64,000 nucleotides of DNA from Blastococcus aggregatus (lineage in GTDB: Bacteria; Actinomycetota; Actinomycetes; Mycobacteriales; Geodermatophilaceae). The DNA lies in contig NZ_OBQI01000006.1 in assembly GCF_900221005.1 (NCBI RefSeq), positions 124,001 through 188,000 of the forward strand, read 5' to 3'. The position numbers and the translations under genes are program-made. A model generated the notes under the pieces. It ran no database searches, was not told the origin of the DNA, and was given only the letters and a program-made list of their open reading frames with translations. Below are positions 7,967-16,499 of the stretch, in pieces; within the stretch, counting starts at the first letter, position 1; each line of letters begins with the position of its first letter.

Positions 7967-9928
7967 TCAGGGGGTGGCGCGCCGCCGGGCGAGCTCGACG
8001 TAGTGCTGGACGGCGGCCGGGTCGTCGACGGTGCCCACGTTCACGGCCTTCGCCGGGTCGACGCCCTGGAACAGCCGCTTCAGCGGAACCTCCAGGCGCT
8101 TGCCGGTGCGCGTGTGCGGCACCGCCGGGACGGCGAGGATCTCGTCGGGCACGTGCCGCGGCGACGCCTGCTCCCGGATCACCTCGCGCAGGCGGCGGAC
8201 CAGTTCGTCACCCAGCTCCACGCCGGGCGTGAGCTGCACGAACAGCGGCATCCAGTAGCCGCCGTCGGCCTGCTCCACCCCGAGGACGACGCAGTCCAGC
8301 ACCTCCGGCACCGACTCGACGGCGGCGTAGATGTCGGCCGTCCCCATCCGCACGCCGCCGCGGTTGAGGGTGGAGTCCGAGCGGCCGGTGATGATGCAGG
8401 TGCCGCGCTCGGTGATCTCCATCCAGTCGCCGTGCCGCCACACCCCGGGCCACGGCTCGAAGTAGGCCGCCCGGTAGCGGGCGTCGCCGGGGTCGTTCCA
8501 GAACCGCAGCGGCATCGACGGCATGGGCTCGGTGATCACCAGCTCGCCGAGCTCGCCGGTCACCGGCTCCCCGTCGGGCGACCACGCGGCCGCGGCGACG
8601 CCGAGCATCGGGCGCTGCAGCTCCCCCGCCGTCACCGGCAGCAGCGGCGAGCTGCCGATGAAGCCGGTCGCGACGTCGGTGCCGCCCGACAGCGAGCCGA
8701 GCAGCACGTCGTCCTTCACGGCGTCATAGACCCAGTGGAAGGCGGCGGCGGGCAGCGGTGAGCCGGTCGAGCCGACCCCGCGCAGCGCGGAGAGGTCGTG
8801 GTCCCGCCCCGGCCGGAGCCCGGCCTTCTCGCACGCGGAGAGGTAGCCGGCGCTGGTGCCCAGGTAGGTCATCCCGGTGCGCGCGGCGAGGGCGAACTGC
8901 GCGTCCGGCGTCGGGTGGGCCGGCGCGCCGTCGTGCACCACGAGCGTGCAGCCCGACAGCAGCGTCGACGTGGCGATGTTCCACATGATCCAGGCGGTCG
9001 AGGCGTACCAGAAGAAGCGGTCGCCGACGCCGACGTCCATGTGCAGCTCGGCGGACTTGCGCTGCTCCAGCACCACCCCGCCGTGGCCGTGCACGATGCC
9101 CTTGGGCAGGCCGGTGGTCCCCGACGAGTAGACGATCCACAAGGGGGCGTCGAAGGCCGTCGGCTCGAACCGGGGCTCCTGCGCATCGGCGACGGCGTCC
9201 GCCCAGGCCAGCGCGCCGTCCGGCAGTTCCGCCGGGAAGAGCCGGGGCACCGAGATCGTCGTCCGGACCGTCGGGAGCGCCTCCCGCAGCGAGGAGACGA
9301 CGTCGCGCCGGTCGAACTCCCGCCCGTTGAAGCGGTAGCCGTCGACGGCGACCAGCACGGTGGGCTCGATCTGGGCGAACCGGTCCAGGACGGCGCGGGT
9401 GCCGAAGTCCGGCGCGCACGCCGACCACACCGCCCCGACCGTGGCCGCGCCGAGGAACGCGACGACCGCCTCGGGCACGTTCGGCAGGTACCCGGCCACC
9501 CGGTCGCCGGGGCCGACGCCGAGCCGCCGCAGCGTGGCCGCGAACGCGCCGACCTGCCCGCGCAGCTCCGCCCACGAGATCTCGACCGGCTCGGCGTCCT
9601 CGGCGGTGGCGATGATCGCCGGGTGGTCGGCCGTCACCTGCCGGAAGACCTGCTCGGCGTAGTTGACGCCTCCGCCGGGGAACCAGACCGCGCCCGGCAT
9701 CTCCCGCCGGGGCAGCACGTCGGCGTCCGGGACGTCGAGAACCCCCGTCCAGCGGGCCAGGTCGCCCCAGAACTGGTCCAGGTGCTCGACCGACCAGCGC
9801 CACAGCGGGTCGTAGTCGGCCGGCTCGCCGAAGGAGCGCCCCCGGCGCTGCGCCACCCAGCCGGCGAACGCCGCGATCCGGGTGCCGCGGATGGTCTCGG
9901 GAGTCGGCTGCCACAGGACGTCGCTCAC
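7967..9928 (-). CDS. aacS: acetoacetyl-CoA synthetase
   Basis: A 653-residue ATP-dependent acyl-CoA ligase that activates acetoacetate to acetoacetyl-CoA, used in ketone-body and polyhydroxybutyrate metabolism. It has the ANL signature IVYSSGTTGLPKGIVHGHGG near residue 265, the AacS-specific WYASTAWIMWN, the adenylation motif YRAAYFEPWPGVWRHGDW, IITGRSDSTLNRGGVRMG and the C-terminal catalytic-Lys segment TGKRLEVPLKRLF. Length and motifs match AacS rather than acetyl-CoA synthetase. The GTG at 9928 (VSDVLWQPT) is preferred; a GTG at 9964 would add 12 residues that do not resemble the family. Confidence 0.93.
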   Translation of the reverse strand: MSDVLWQPTPETIRGTRIAAFAGWVAQRRGRSFGEPADYDPLWRWSVEHLDQFWGDLARWTGVLDVPDADVLPRREMPGAVWFPGGGVNYAEQVFRQVTADHPAIIATAEDAEPVEISWAELRGQVGAFAATLRRLGVGPGDRVAGYLPNVPEAVVAFLGAATVGAVWSACAPDFGTRAVLDRFAQIEPTVLVAVDGYRFNGREFDRRDVVSSLREALPTVRTTISVPRLFPAELPDGALAWADAVADAQEPRFEPTAFDAPLWIVYSSGTTGLPKGIVHGHGGVVLEQRKSAELHMDVGVGDRFFWYASTAWIMWNIATSTLLSGCTLVVHDGAPAHPTPDAQFALAARTGMTYLGTSAGYLSACEKAGLRPGRDHDLSALRGVGSTGSPLPAAAFHWVYDAVKDDVLLGSLSGGTDVATGFIGSSPLLPVTAGELQRPMLGVAAAAWSPDGEPVTGELGELVITEPMPSMPLRFWNDPGDARYRAAYFEPWPGVWRHGDWMEITERGTCIITGRSDSTLNRGGVRMGTADIYAAVESVPEVLDCVVLGVEQADGGYWMPLFVQLTPGVELGDELVRRLREVIREQASPRHVPDEILAVPAVPHTRTGKRLEVPLKRLFQGVDPAKAVNVGTVDDPAAVQHYVELARRRATP

Positions 9929-9981
9929 GCCCGAACCCTGCCATCCTGACCCCCGCGTGCCCACCGGAGACAGGAGCCACC

Positions 9982-10377
9982 GTGCCCGACGACGAACGGA
10001 ACGTCCTCGGCGGCCCGTTGCAGCCCTGCGGCACCGAGCCGCTCACCGGCTTCTTCCGCGACGGCTGCTGCAGCACCGGCCCCGAGGACCTCGGCTCGCA
10101 CACCGTCTGCGCCGTCGTCTCCGCCGAGTTCCTGGAGATGCAGCGGGAGCTGGGCAACGACCTCTCCACCCCGCGACCCGAGTACGGCTTCCCCGGCCTG
10201 CGCCCCGGTGACCGCTGGTGCGTCGTCGCCGTCCGCTGGCTGCAGGCCTACGAGGCCGGCGCCGCCGCGGGCGTCGTCCTGGCCGCCACGAACGAGCGCG
10301 CGCTGGAGATCGTGCCGATCGAGGCGCTGCGCCAGCACGCCGTCGACGTCCCGGACGACCTCAGCGCGCTGGAATGA
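9982..10377 (+). CDS. DUF2237 family protein
   Basis: A 131-residue protein matching DUF2237 along its length. It has the typical opening NVLGGPLQPCGTEPLTGFFR with DGCC, the middle HTVCAVVSAEFLEMQRELGN, and the closing GDRWCVVAVRWLQAYEAG, A.GVVL.AT and ALEIVPIEAL. The conserved Cys residues and Arg hint at a metal or small-ligand site, but the biochemical role of the family is unknown. The GTG start has AGGAG eight bases upstream. It is divergent from aacS and followed by the peroxidase gene. Confidence 0.9.
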   Translation: MPDDERNVLGGPLQPCGTEPLTGFFRDGCCSTGPEDLGSHTVCAVVSAEFLEMQRELGNDLSTPRPEYGFPGLRPGDRWCVVAVRWLQAYEAGAAAGVVLAATNERALEIVPIEALRQHAVDVPDDLSALE

Positions 10378-10405
10378 ACAGGGCCGCGACGGTGCTGCGG
10401 CGGTC

Positions 10406-10897
10406 ATGAGCGACCTCCTCGACGTGCCGGTGACCACCCTCCAGGGCCAGACGACGACGCTGCGGGAGCTGACCGGCGGCGGGCCGGCGCTCGTGGTGAA
10501 CGTGGCCAGCAAGTGCGGCCTGACCCCGCAGTACACCGCGCTGGAGGCGCTGCACGAGGAGTTCTCCCCCCGCGGCTTCACCGTCGTCGGCGTGCCGTGC
10601 AACCAGTTCATGGGCCAGGAGCCGGGCACGGCCGAGGAGATCGCCGAGTTCTGCTCGGCCACCTACGGCGTCACCTTCCCGATGACGGAGAAGGTGGAGG
10701 TCAACGGCGAGAACGCGCACCCGCTGTTCCAGCAGCTCACCGCGGTGCCCGACGCCGACGGGAAGGCCGGCGACGTGTCGTGGAACTTCGAGAAGTGGGT
10801 CGTCTCGGGCCAGGGCGACGTCGTCGCCCGCTTCCGCCCGATGACCACCCCCGACGCCCCGGAGGTCCGGGCGGCCATCGTCACGGCCCTGGGCTGA
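10406..10897 (+). CDS. glutathione peroxidase family (thiol peroxidase)
   Basis: A 163-residue non-selenium glutathione-peroxidase-fold enzyme that reduces hydroperoxides. The peroxidatic Cys is in VNVASKCGLTPQYTALE, where animal enzymes carry selenocysteine. The catalytic Gln is in GVPCNQFMGQEPG and the Trp in SWNFEKWVV. Actinobacteria generally lack glutathione, so these proteins usually take electrons from thioredoxin or mycothiol; that is family knowledge, not visible here. The extra Cys in VPCNQF is a candidate resolving residue. The ATG at 10406 gives the usual family length. Confidence 0.9.
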   Translation: MSDLLDVPVTTLQGQTTTLRELTGGGPALVVNVASKCGLTPQYTALEALHEEFSPRGFTVVGVPCNQFMGQEPGTAEEIAEFCSATYGVTFPMTEKVEVNGENAHPLFQQLTAVPDADGKAGDVSWNFEKWVVSGQGDVVARFRPMTTPDAPEVRAAIVTALG

Positions 10898-10944
10898 CCG
10901 GCGACCGCGCGGCGAGGGCGGTCGGCAGCCCCTAGGTTCGGGGC

Positions 10945-11659
10945 ATGGCCGACCTCCGCTTCTGGTTCGATCCGGTCTGCCCGTTCGCCTGGATGACCAG
11001 CAAGTGGGTCCGCCAGGTGAGCGCCCAGCGGCGGTACGACGTCGAGTGGCGGTTCATCTCGCTGCGGCTGCTCAACGCGCACGTCGACTACGCCACCCAC
11101 TTCCCGCCGGAGTACGAGGCCGGGCACACCTCCGGTCTGCGCCTGCTGCGCGTCGCGGCTCCGCGCCCGCGCGGAGCACGGCCCCGAGGCGGTCGACCGG
11201 CTGTACGCCGCGCTGGGCGCGCACGTGTTCGAGGTGCCCGCCGGCCGGGGTGACGCGGCGCGACGGGGCACCCGCGAGTTCCTCGACCCGGTGCTGGCCG
11301 AGGTCGGGCTCCCGGCAGGACTGGCGGCGGCCCTGGACGACGGCTCCTGGGACGAGCAGATCCAGGGCGAGACGGACGAGGCGCTCGCCCTGACCGGCAA
11401 GGACGTCGGGACGCCGATCCTGCACTTCCGCCCGCCCGAGGGCGTGGCGTTCTTCGGCCCCGTGATCAGCCGGCTGCCCGCCGACGAGGACGCCGTCGCG
11501 CTGTGGGACCACGTCGTGGCGCTCGCGTCGTTCCCGGGCTTCGCCGAGCTCAAGCGCAGCCTGCGCGAGCGGCCGCAGCTGCCCTCGTTCGGCGTGCGGA
11601 CGGACGAGGCGGGACGGCAGGAGGACTGGCACGGCGGCAGCCGCCGGCAGAAGCGGTAG
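10945..11659 (+). pseudogene. Rv2466c-like DsbA-family thiol oxidoreductase, frameshifted
   Basis: Two adjacent frames make one thioredoxin-fold protein similar to mycobacterial Rv2466c, a mycothiol-dependent nitroreductase. The 5' part starts LRFWFDPVCPFAWMTSKWVR and keeps homology to SGLRLLRVAA. Near 11160 an extra C shifts the frame. The + frame one base later then reads RAEHGPEAVDRLYAALGAHV and continues to DVGTPILHFRPPEGVAFFGP (cis-Pro region) and FAELKRSLRERPQ. Removing one base restores about 237 residues. The active-site motif is CPFA, not the CPWC of Rv2466c, so the resolving Cys is missing. It is either a recent pseudogene or a sequencing error. Confidence 0.75.
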
Positions 11660-11700
11660 CGCTCCGCTCTCCCGGCACGGGCTTCCCCGACCGGCGCAGC

Positions 11701-11719
11701 TAAGGTAAGCCTCAGCTAC
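11701..11719 (+). promoter_or_regulatory. iron box (IdeR/DmdR-type operator), candidate
   Basis: TAAGGTAAGCCTCAGCTAC matches 13 of 19 positions of the IdeR consensus TTAGGTTAGGCTAACCTAA. It lies 27 bases before the permease start, where an iron-dependent repressor would block transcription when iron is plentiful. Confidence 0.55.
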
Positions 11720-11745
11720 ACCGTCGCCGTCGCCAGGAGCTGCTC

Positions 11746-12801
11746 GTGACCACCACGGCCGACGCTCCCGTGCGGAGCGGCGCGCGCTCCCGCGGGAGCG
11801 GAGTCCGATCCCGTCGGCTGCTGTTCCTGCTGGCGCTGGTCGGGCTCGTGGCCGCCGCGGCGCTGGCCAGCATCGCCGTCGGCACCCGGTCGCTGGCGCC
11901 CGGCGAGGTCTGGCGCGCGCTGTTCGACGACGATCCGACCAGCGAGGCCGCGGTCATCGTCCAGCAGCTGCGGGTGCCGCGGACGGTGCTGGGCCTGATG
12001 GTCGGCGCCGCGCTGGGCATGTCCGGCGCCCTGATGCAGGGCCACACCCGCAACCCGCTCGGCGATCCCGGGCTGCTCGGCGTCACCGCCGGCGCCTCGC
12101 TGGCCGTCGTCCTCGCGATCGCCTACCTGGGCGTCACCTCGGCGTCGGCCTACGTCTGGTTCGCCTTCGCCGGCGCCCTGGCCGGCACCGTCCTCGTCTA
12201 CGCGATCGGCTCGGCCGGCCGCGTCGGGGCGACGCCGATCACCCTGGCGCTGGCCGGCGCCGCGCTGTCGGCCCTGCTGTACGCACTGGTCCGCGCGGTC
12301 GTCGTCAGCGACACCCAGACCCTGGACTCCTTCCGGTTCTGGCAGGTCGGCGCCCTGGCCGGCCGCGGCTCGGAGATCGCCTGGCAGGTGGGGCCGTTCA
12401 TCGCCCTCGGCGCCGTGCTGGCGCTGGCCAACGCGCCGGCGCTGAACCTCCTGGGCCTGGGCGAGGACGTCGCCCGCGGGCTGGGGCAGCGCATCTGGGC
12501 GGCCCGCGCCGTCGGCCTGGCCGCCATCACCCTGCTGTGCGGCGCGGCGACGGCGGCCTGCGGGCCGATCGCCTTCGTCGGGCTGGTCGTGCCGCACGTG
12601 GTGCGCGCGCTCACCGGACCCGACCACCGCTGGCTGGTCCCCTGCTCGGCACTGCTGGGCGCGGCGCTGCTGCTGGTCGCCGACGTCCTCGGTCGGGTGC
12701 TCGCCCGTCCCGGCGAGCTCCAGGTGGGCATCGTGCTCGCGCTGGTCGGCGCGCCGTTCTTCATCGCACTCGTGCGCCGCCGCCGGACGATGGCGTTGTG
12801 A
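11746..12801 (+). CDS. FecCD-type siderophore ABC transporter permease
   Basis: A 351-residue integral membrane subunit of an iron-siderophore importer with about nine to ten transmembrane helices. FecCD signatures include [20 protein letters not shown], then [20 protein letters not shown]. The cytoplasmic coupling segment is [12 protein letters not shown], followed by [20 protein letters not shown]. The GTG at 11746 follows AGGAG. An iron box lies just upstream. It is the first gene of a permease-permease-ATPase operon and should pair with a lipoprotein such as the one at 15482. Confidence 0.93.
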   Translation: MTTTADAPVRSGARSRGSGVRSRRLLFLLALVGLVAAAALASIAVGTRSLAPGEVWRALFDDDPTSEAAVIVQQLRVPRTVLGLMVGAALGMSGALMQGHTRNPLGDPGLLGVTAGASLAVVLAIAYLGVTSASAYVWFAFAGALAGTVLVYAIGSAGRVGATPITLALAGAALSALLYALVRAVVVSDTQTLDSFRFWQVGALAGRGSEIAWQVGPFIALGAVLALANAPALNLLGLGEDVARGLGQRIWAARAVGLAAITLLCGAATAACGPIAFVGLVVPHVVRALTGPDHRWLVPCSALLGAALLLVADVLGRVLARPGELQVGIVLALVGAPFFIALVRRRRTMAL

Positions 12802-12821
12802 GCGAGCTTGCGAGCTCAACT

Positions 12822-13916
12822 ATGAGCACAGCACGCGCCACGCTGGAGCGCCCGGTCAGCGGCCAGGGCGGCCGCACGACGATCCGCATCGGGCCCGCGT
12901 CGGCGGTGCTGCGCTGGCGCCAGGTCGTCGTCCCGCTGGCCGCGCTGGCCGTCCTGGTCCTGGTCTCGGCGCTGAGCATCGGCCGGGGCGACTACCCGAT
13001 CGGCGTCCCCGACGTGCTGCGCACGCTCGCGGGGCTGGGCGAGGGGCCGCAGAACTTCATCGTGCTCCAGCTGCGGGCGCCCCGTGTGGTCGTCGGGCTG
13101 CTCGTCGGGCTCGCCCTCGGCGTGGCCGGCGCGCTGTTCCAGACCTTCGCGCGCAATCCCCTGGCCTCCCCCGACACCCTCGGCATCACCGTGGGCGCCT
13201 CGGTGGGTGCGGTCGCGGCGCTCGTGCTCACCGGCGGCAGCTCGGTCGGCGCGCTGCTCGGCGGGTTCGGCGTCCAGCTCGCTGCGCTGTCCGGCGCCCT
13301 GGTCACCGGGCTGCTGCTGTTCCTGCTGGCCTGGCGCGACGGGGTCGACGGCTACCGGCTGGTGCTCGTCGGCATCGCCCTGTGGGCGGTGGGCGGCGCC
13401 CTGGTCGACTGGCTGCTCACCAACGCCCAGATCTACGACGCCGCCGCGGCCTACGTCTGGATCACCGGCTCGCTCAACGCCCGCACCTGGGACCAGGCGT
13501 TCCCGCTGGCCATCGCCCTGGCGGTCCTCCTTCCCCTGGCTCTGGCCACCGGCCGGGCGCTGGGCGTGCTGCAGTTCGGCGACGACACCGCCCGCGGGCT
13601 GGGGCTCAGGCTGCCGACGGCCCAGGCCGCGGTGGTACTGCTCGCCGTCGCCCTGACGGCGGTGGCGGTCAGCGCCGCCGGGCCGATCACCTTCGTGGCG
13701 CTCGTCGTCCCCCAGGTGGCGGTGCGCCTGGCCGGTGGCTCCCGGCCACCGCTGCTGGCCTCGGGCCTGCTCGGCGCCGTCCTCGTGGTGAGCGCGGACC
13801 TCGTCACCCGCACCGCGCTCCCCGAGGCGCTGCCGGTCGGCATCCTCACCGCCGTGATCGGCGCGCCCTACCTGCTCTGGCTCCTGGTCCGCGGAAGGCG
13901 GCGATCCACCCTATGA
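12822..13916 (+). CDS. FecCD-type siderophore ABC transporter permease
   Basis: The second permease of the importer, 364 residues, with the same fold. It shows [20 protein letters not shown], then [35 protein letters not shown] and [20 protein letters not shown]. The two different permeases would form a heterodimeric channel. The ATG at 12822 is used here; a GTG at 12798 overlaps the stop of the first permease (GTGA) and would add VSELASST, so translational coupling from there is possible. The stop overlaps the ATPase ATG (ATGA). Confidence 0.92.
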   Translation: MSTARATLERPVSGQGGRTTIRIGPASAVLRWRQVVVPLAALAVLVLVSALSIGRGDYPIGVPDVLRTLAGLGEGPQNFIVLQLRAPRVVVGLLVGLALGVAGALFQTFARNPLASPDTLGITVGASVGAVAALVLTGGSSVGALLGGFGVQLAALSGALVTGLLLFLLAWRDGVDGYRLVLVGIALWAVGGALVDWLLTNAQIYDAAAAYVWITGSLNARTWDQAFPLAIALAVLLPLALATGRALGVLQFGDDTARGLGLRLPTAQAAVVLLAVALTAVAVSAAGPITFVALVVPQVAVRLAGGSRPPLLASGLLGAVLVVSADLVTRTALPEALPVGILTAVIGAPYLLWLLVRGRRRSTL

Positions 13917-14758
13917 CGGCCCACACCGTGACCGACGTGCCGCAGGAGGCCTCGAGCACCCCCGGGAACGGCCGGGTGCGGCTGGCCGCCGAGCGCGTCC
14001 GGCTGGCCTACGACGACACCGTGGTCGTCCACGACCTGGACCTCGAGCTCACCGAGGGCTCCTTCACCGCGATCGTCGGACCGAACGGCTGCGGCAAGTC
14101 CACCCTGCTGCGCGCGCTGGGCCGCCTGCTCCGCCCGACCGGCGGCCAGGTGCTGCTCGACGGCCGCGCGATCTCCCGCACCCCGACCCGCGAGGTGGCC
14201 ACGGTGCTCGGCCTGCTCCCCCAGTCGCCGATCGCGCCGGAGGGACTGACCGTGGCCGACCTGGTTGCGCGTGGCCGGCACCCGCACCAGAGCTGGGTCC
14301 GGCAGTGGTCCCGCGACGACGAGGCCGTGGTCGCCGAGGCGCTGGAGTGGACGGACATGTCCGAGCTCGCCGGCCGTCCGGTCGACGAGCTGTCGGGCGG
14401 GCAGCGCCAGCGGGCCTGGATCTCGATGGCGCTCGCCCAGGGCACCGACCTGCTGCTGCTCGACGAGCCCACGACCTACCTCGACCTCGCCCACCAGATC
14501 GACGTGCTGGAGCTGGTCGGGCGGCTGCACGCCGAACGGCGGCGGACCGTCGCCGTCGTGCTGCACGACCTGAACCTCGCCGCCCGCTACGCGCAGCGGC
14601 TGGTCGCGATGAAGGACGGCGTCCTCGTCGCCTCCGGGACGCCGGCGGAGGTGCTCACCGAGCAGCTGCTCGCCGACGTGTTCGACCTCGAGGCGCGGAT
14701 CGTGCCCGACCCGGTCACCGGGACGCCGATGGTGGTGCCGGTCCGCCGGCTGCGCTGA
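13913..14758 (+). CDS. siderophore ABC transporter ATP-binding protein (FepC/FhuC type)
   Basis: A 281-residue ABC ATPase powering the importer. Walker A is GPNGCGKST at about residue 60, the Q-loop region is [16 protein letters not shown], the signature is [18 protein letters not shown], Walker B is [13 protein letters not shown] and the switch His is [25 protein letters not shown] is typical of iron-chelate ATPases. It overlaps the upstream permease by four bases, so all three genes are one operon under the 11701 iron box. Confidence 0.94.
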   Translation: MTAHTVTDVPQEASSTPGNGRVRLAAERVRLAYDDTVVVHDLDLELTEGSFTAIVGPNGCGKSTLLRALGRLLRPTGGQVLLDGRAISRTPTREVATVLGLLPQSPIAPEGLTVADLVARGRHPHQSWVRQWSRDDEAVVAEALEWTDMSELAGRPVDELSGGQRQRAWISMALAQGTDLLLLDEPTTYLDLAHQIDVLELVGRLHAERRRTVAVVLHDLNLAARYAQRLVAMKDGVLVASGTPAEVLTEQLLADVFDLEARIVPDPVTGTPMVVPVRRLR

Positions 14759-14768
14759 CGCCGGCGCC

Positions 14769-15332
14769 TCAGGCGGCGGCGAGCACCTCGTCCAGGTGCT
14801 CCAGCGGATCGCCGCCCACCCCGGCGCGGACGTCGTCCAGCCACACCCGGAATCCGGCCACTCCTCGCCCGACCAGCAGCCGGGTCCGCCAGTCGGCAAC
14901 GCCCCCGCGGCGGCCGACCAGCCGCTCGGTGAGCTCCCGCTCCCGGTCGGCCAGCCGGGTGGTCGGTGAGCCCGCGCGCTCCCGCGCCACCTCGGCCAGG
15001 ACCTGCAGGTGGCCGACCAGCCGGTCCCCCTCGGCGACGACGTAGGCCCCCAGCCGGCGCAGCGCCCAGCGCAGCACCTCGGCGTCGTCCAGACCCTCCG
15101 GGGCGGCGGCGAGGTCGGCCGCGACGCGGTCGGCCATGACGCGACTGGGCTCGGCGAGGACGTCGTCCTTGGTCGGGAAGTAGCGGAAGAACGTGCGCGG
15201 CGCGATGTCCGCGGCCGTGCAGATGTCGGCGACGGTGACGCCGTCGAAGCCCCGCTGGGCGAACAACCGCGTCGCGGCGTCGACCGTCTGGGCGCGGCTG
15301 GCCGCCCGCTTGCGCTCGCGCAGCCCCTCCAT
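14769..15332 (-). CDS. TetR family transcriptional regulator
   Basis: A 187-residue repressor with an N-terminal helix-turn-helix (DAATRLFAQRGFDGVTVADI, then IAPRTFFRYFPTKDDVL) and a C-terminal domain of the TetR_C_17 / MftR-like kind rich in Arg. It is placed on the opposite strand between the siderophore ATPase gene and the binding-protein gene, convergent with the first and divergent from the second. It could control either or itself; no palindromic operator was obvious. The ATG at 15332 gives the normal length. Confidence 0.87.
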   Translation of the reverse strand: MEGLRERKRAASRAQTVDAATRLFAQRGFDGVTVADICTAADIAPRTFFRYFPTKDDVLAEPSRVMADRVAADLAAAPEGLDDAEVLRWALRRLGAYVVAEGDRLVGHLQVLAEVARERAGSPTTRLADRERELTERLVGRRGGVADWRTRLLVGRGVAGFRVWLDDVRAGVGGDPLEHLDEVLAAA

Positions 15333-15413
15333 GCGTGACTTCCTCCCGGGTCCTCCGGTTCGACGCGTGGACGAGCTTCCAGGTTCCGGCGCGGACCCCC
15401 GTGGCTCACGTAC

Positions 15414-15432
15414 TAAGGGCAGGCTAACCTTC
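15414..15432 (+). promoter_or_regulatory. iron box (IdeR/DmdR-type operator), candidate
   Basis: TAAGGGCAGGCTAACCTTC matches 14 of 19 positions of the IdeR consensus; the right half AGGCTAACCT is perfect. It lies 50 bases upstream of the siderophore-binding lipoprotein start. Confidence 0.6.
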
Positions 15433-15481
15433 CCAGCGCATGGGGATGATCATCCATCCCCTGACCCGAGGGAGAACACGC

Positions 15482-16486
15482 GTGCACCGCACATCCCGCC
15501 GCCTGCTCGGTGGCCTGCTGACGCTCACCGCCGTCGGCCTCAGCGCCTGCTCCAGCGACGACGGTGGCGAGAACGCCGCCGCCTCCGGGAAGGGCTGGTC
15601 TTTCACCGACGACCTGGGCACCACCGTCGAGCTCGACGAGGCGCCCGACCGCGTCGCCGGCATCAACGACGTCATGTCCTCGCTCTGGAACTACGGCGTC
15701 GAGCCGGTGGCCACCTTCGGCCAGACCTCCACCGCCGACGACGTCGCCTTCGAGGGCCGGGACCTCTCCGACGTCGAGATCCTCGGCGAGAGCTACGGCG
15801 ACATCGACCTCGAGCAGCTGGCCGCAGCCAGGCCCGACGTCATCGTCACCACGGTCTACCCGACCGACTCCGAGGGCACCCTGGACGAGAGCCAGCCCCT
15901 CTACGGCTTCGAGTCGATCGAGCAGCAGGAGCAGATCGCGACGATCGCCCCGATCATCGCCATCGCCTGGCGCGGCTCGGCCGCCGACGTCATCGAGCGC
16001 ACCGCCGAGCTGGCCGAGGCCCTGGGCGCGGATCTGGACAGCGACGAGGTCACCGCGGCGCGCGAGGACTTCGAGGCCGCCGGCGAGGCGCTCACCGCGG
16101 CCGCGGCGAGCGGGCTCACCGTGCTGCCCGTCGCCGCCTACGCCGACGAGGGCTTCTACATGGCCAAGGCCCCCGACGAGCCCTCGCTGCGGATGTACAG
16201 CGAGCTCGGCGTCCGGTTCGTCGACCCGGGCGGCGAGGACTACTACTGGCAGACCGCCGGCTGGGAGGACGTGCCGCAGTACCCGAGCGACCTGATCCTC
16301 TACTCCCTGCGCGGCGCGCTGCCGCCGGAGGAGATGGCCGAGCAGCCGACCTACGCCCTGCTGCCCGCAGCACGGGCCGACCAGGTGCACCCGTGGAAGT
16401 ACATCGGGATGGACTACGCCGCCCAGGCCGCCTACATGTCCGAACTGGCCGGCTGGCTGACCGCGGCGCGCGACGTCACGCCCTGA
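15482..16486 (+). CDS. siderophore-binding lipoprotein (FecB/PeriBP type)
   Basis: A 334-residue lipoprotein that binds an iron chelate outside the cell and delivers it to an ABC importer. The signal sequence RRLLGGLLTLTAVGLSAC ends in a lipobox (LSAC). The mature part has the TroA-like fold: EAPDRVAGINDVMSSLWNYG, LEQLAAARPDVIVTTVYP and YALLPAARADQVHPWKYIG. The GTG at 15482 follows GAGGGAG; an ATG at 15440 would give an over-long leader. An iron box precedes it. It is the natural partner of the 11746-14758 permeases and ATPase. Confidence 0.92.
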   Translation: MHRTSRRLLGGLLTLTAVGLSACSSDDGGENAAASGKGWSFTDDLGTTVELDEAPDRVAGINDVMSSLWNYGVEPVATFGQTSTADDVAFEGRDLSDVEILGESYGDIDLEQLAAARPDVIVTTVYPTDSEGTLDESQPLYGFESIEQQEQIATIAPIIAIAWRGSAADVIERTAELAEALGADLDSDEVTAAREDFEAAGEALTAAAASGLTVLPVAAYADEGFYMAKAPDEPSLRMYSELGVRFVDPGGEDYYWQTAGWEDVPQYPSDLILYSLRGALPPEEMAEQPTYALLPAARADQVHPWKYIGMDYAAQAAYMSELAGWLTAARDVTP

Positions 16487-16499
16487 CCTCCGCCGCGGG

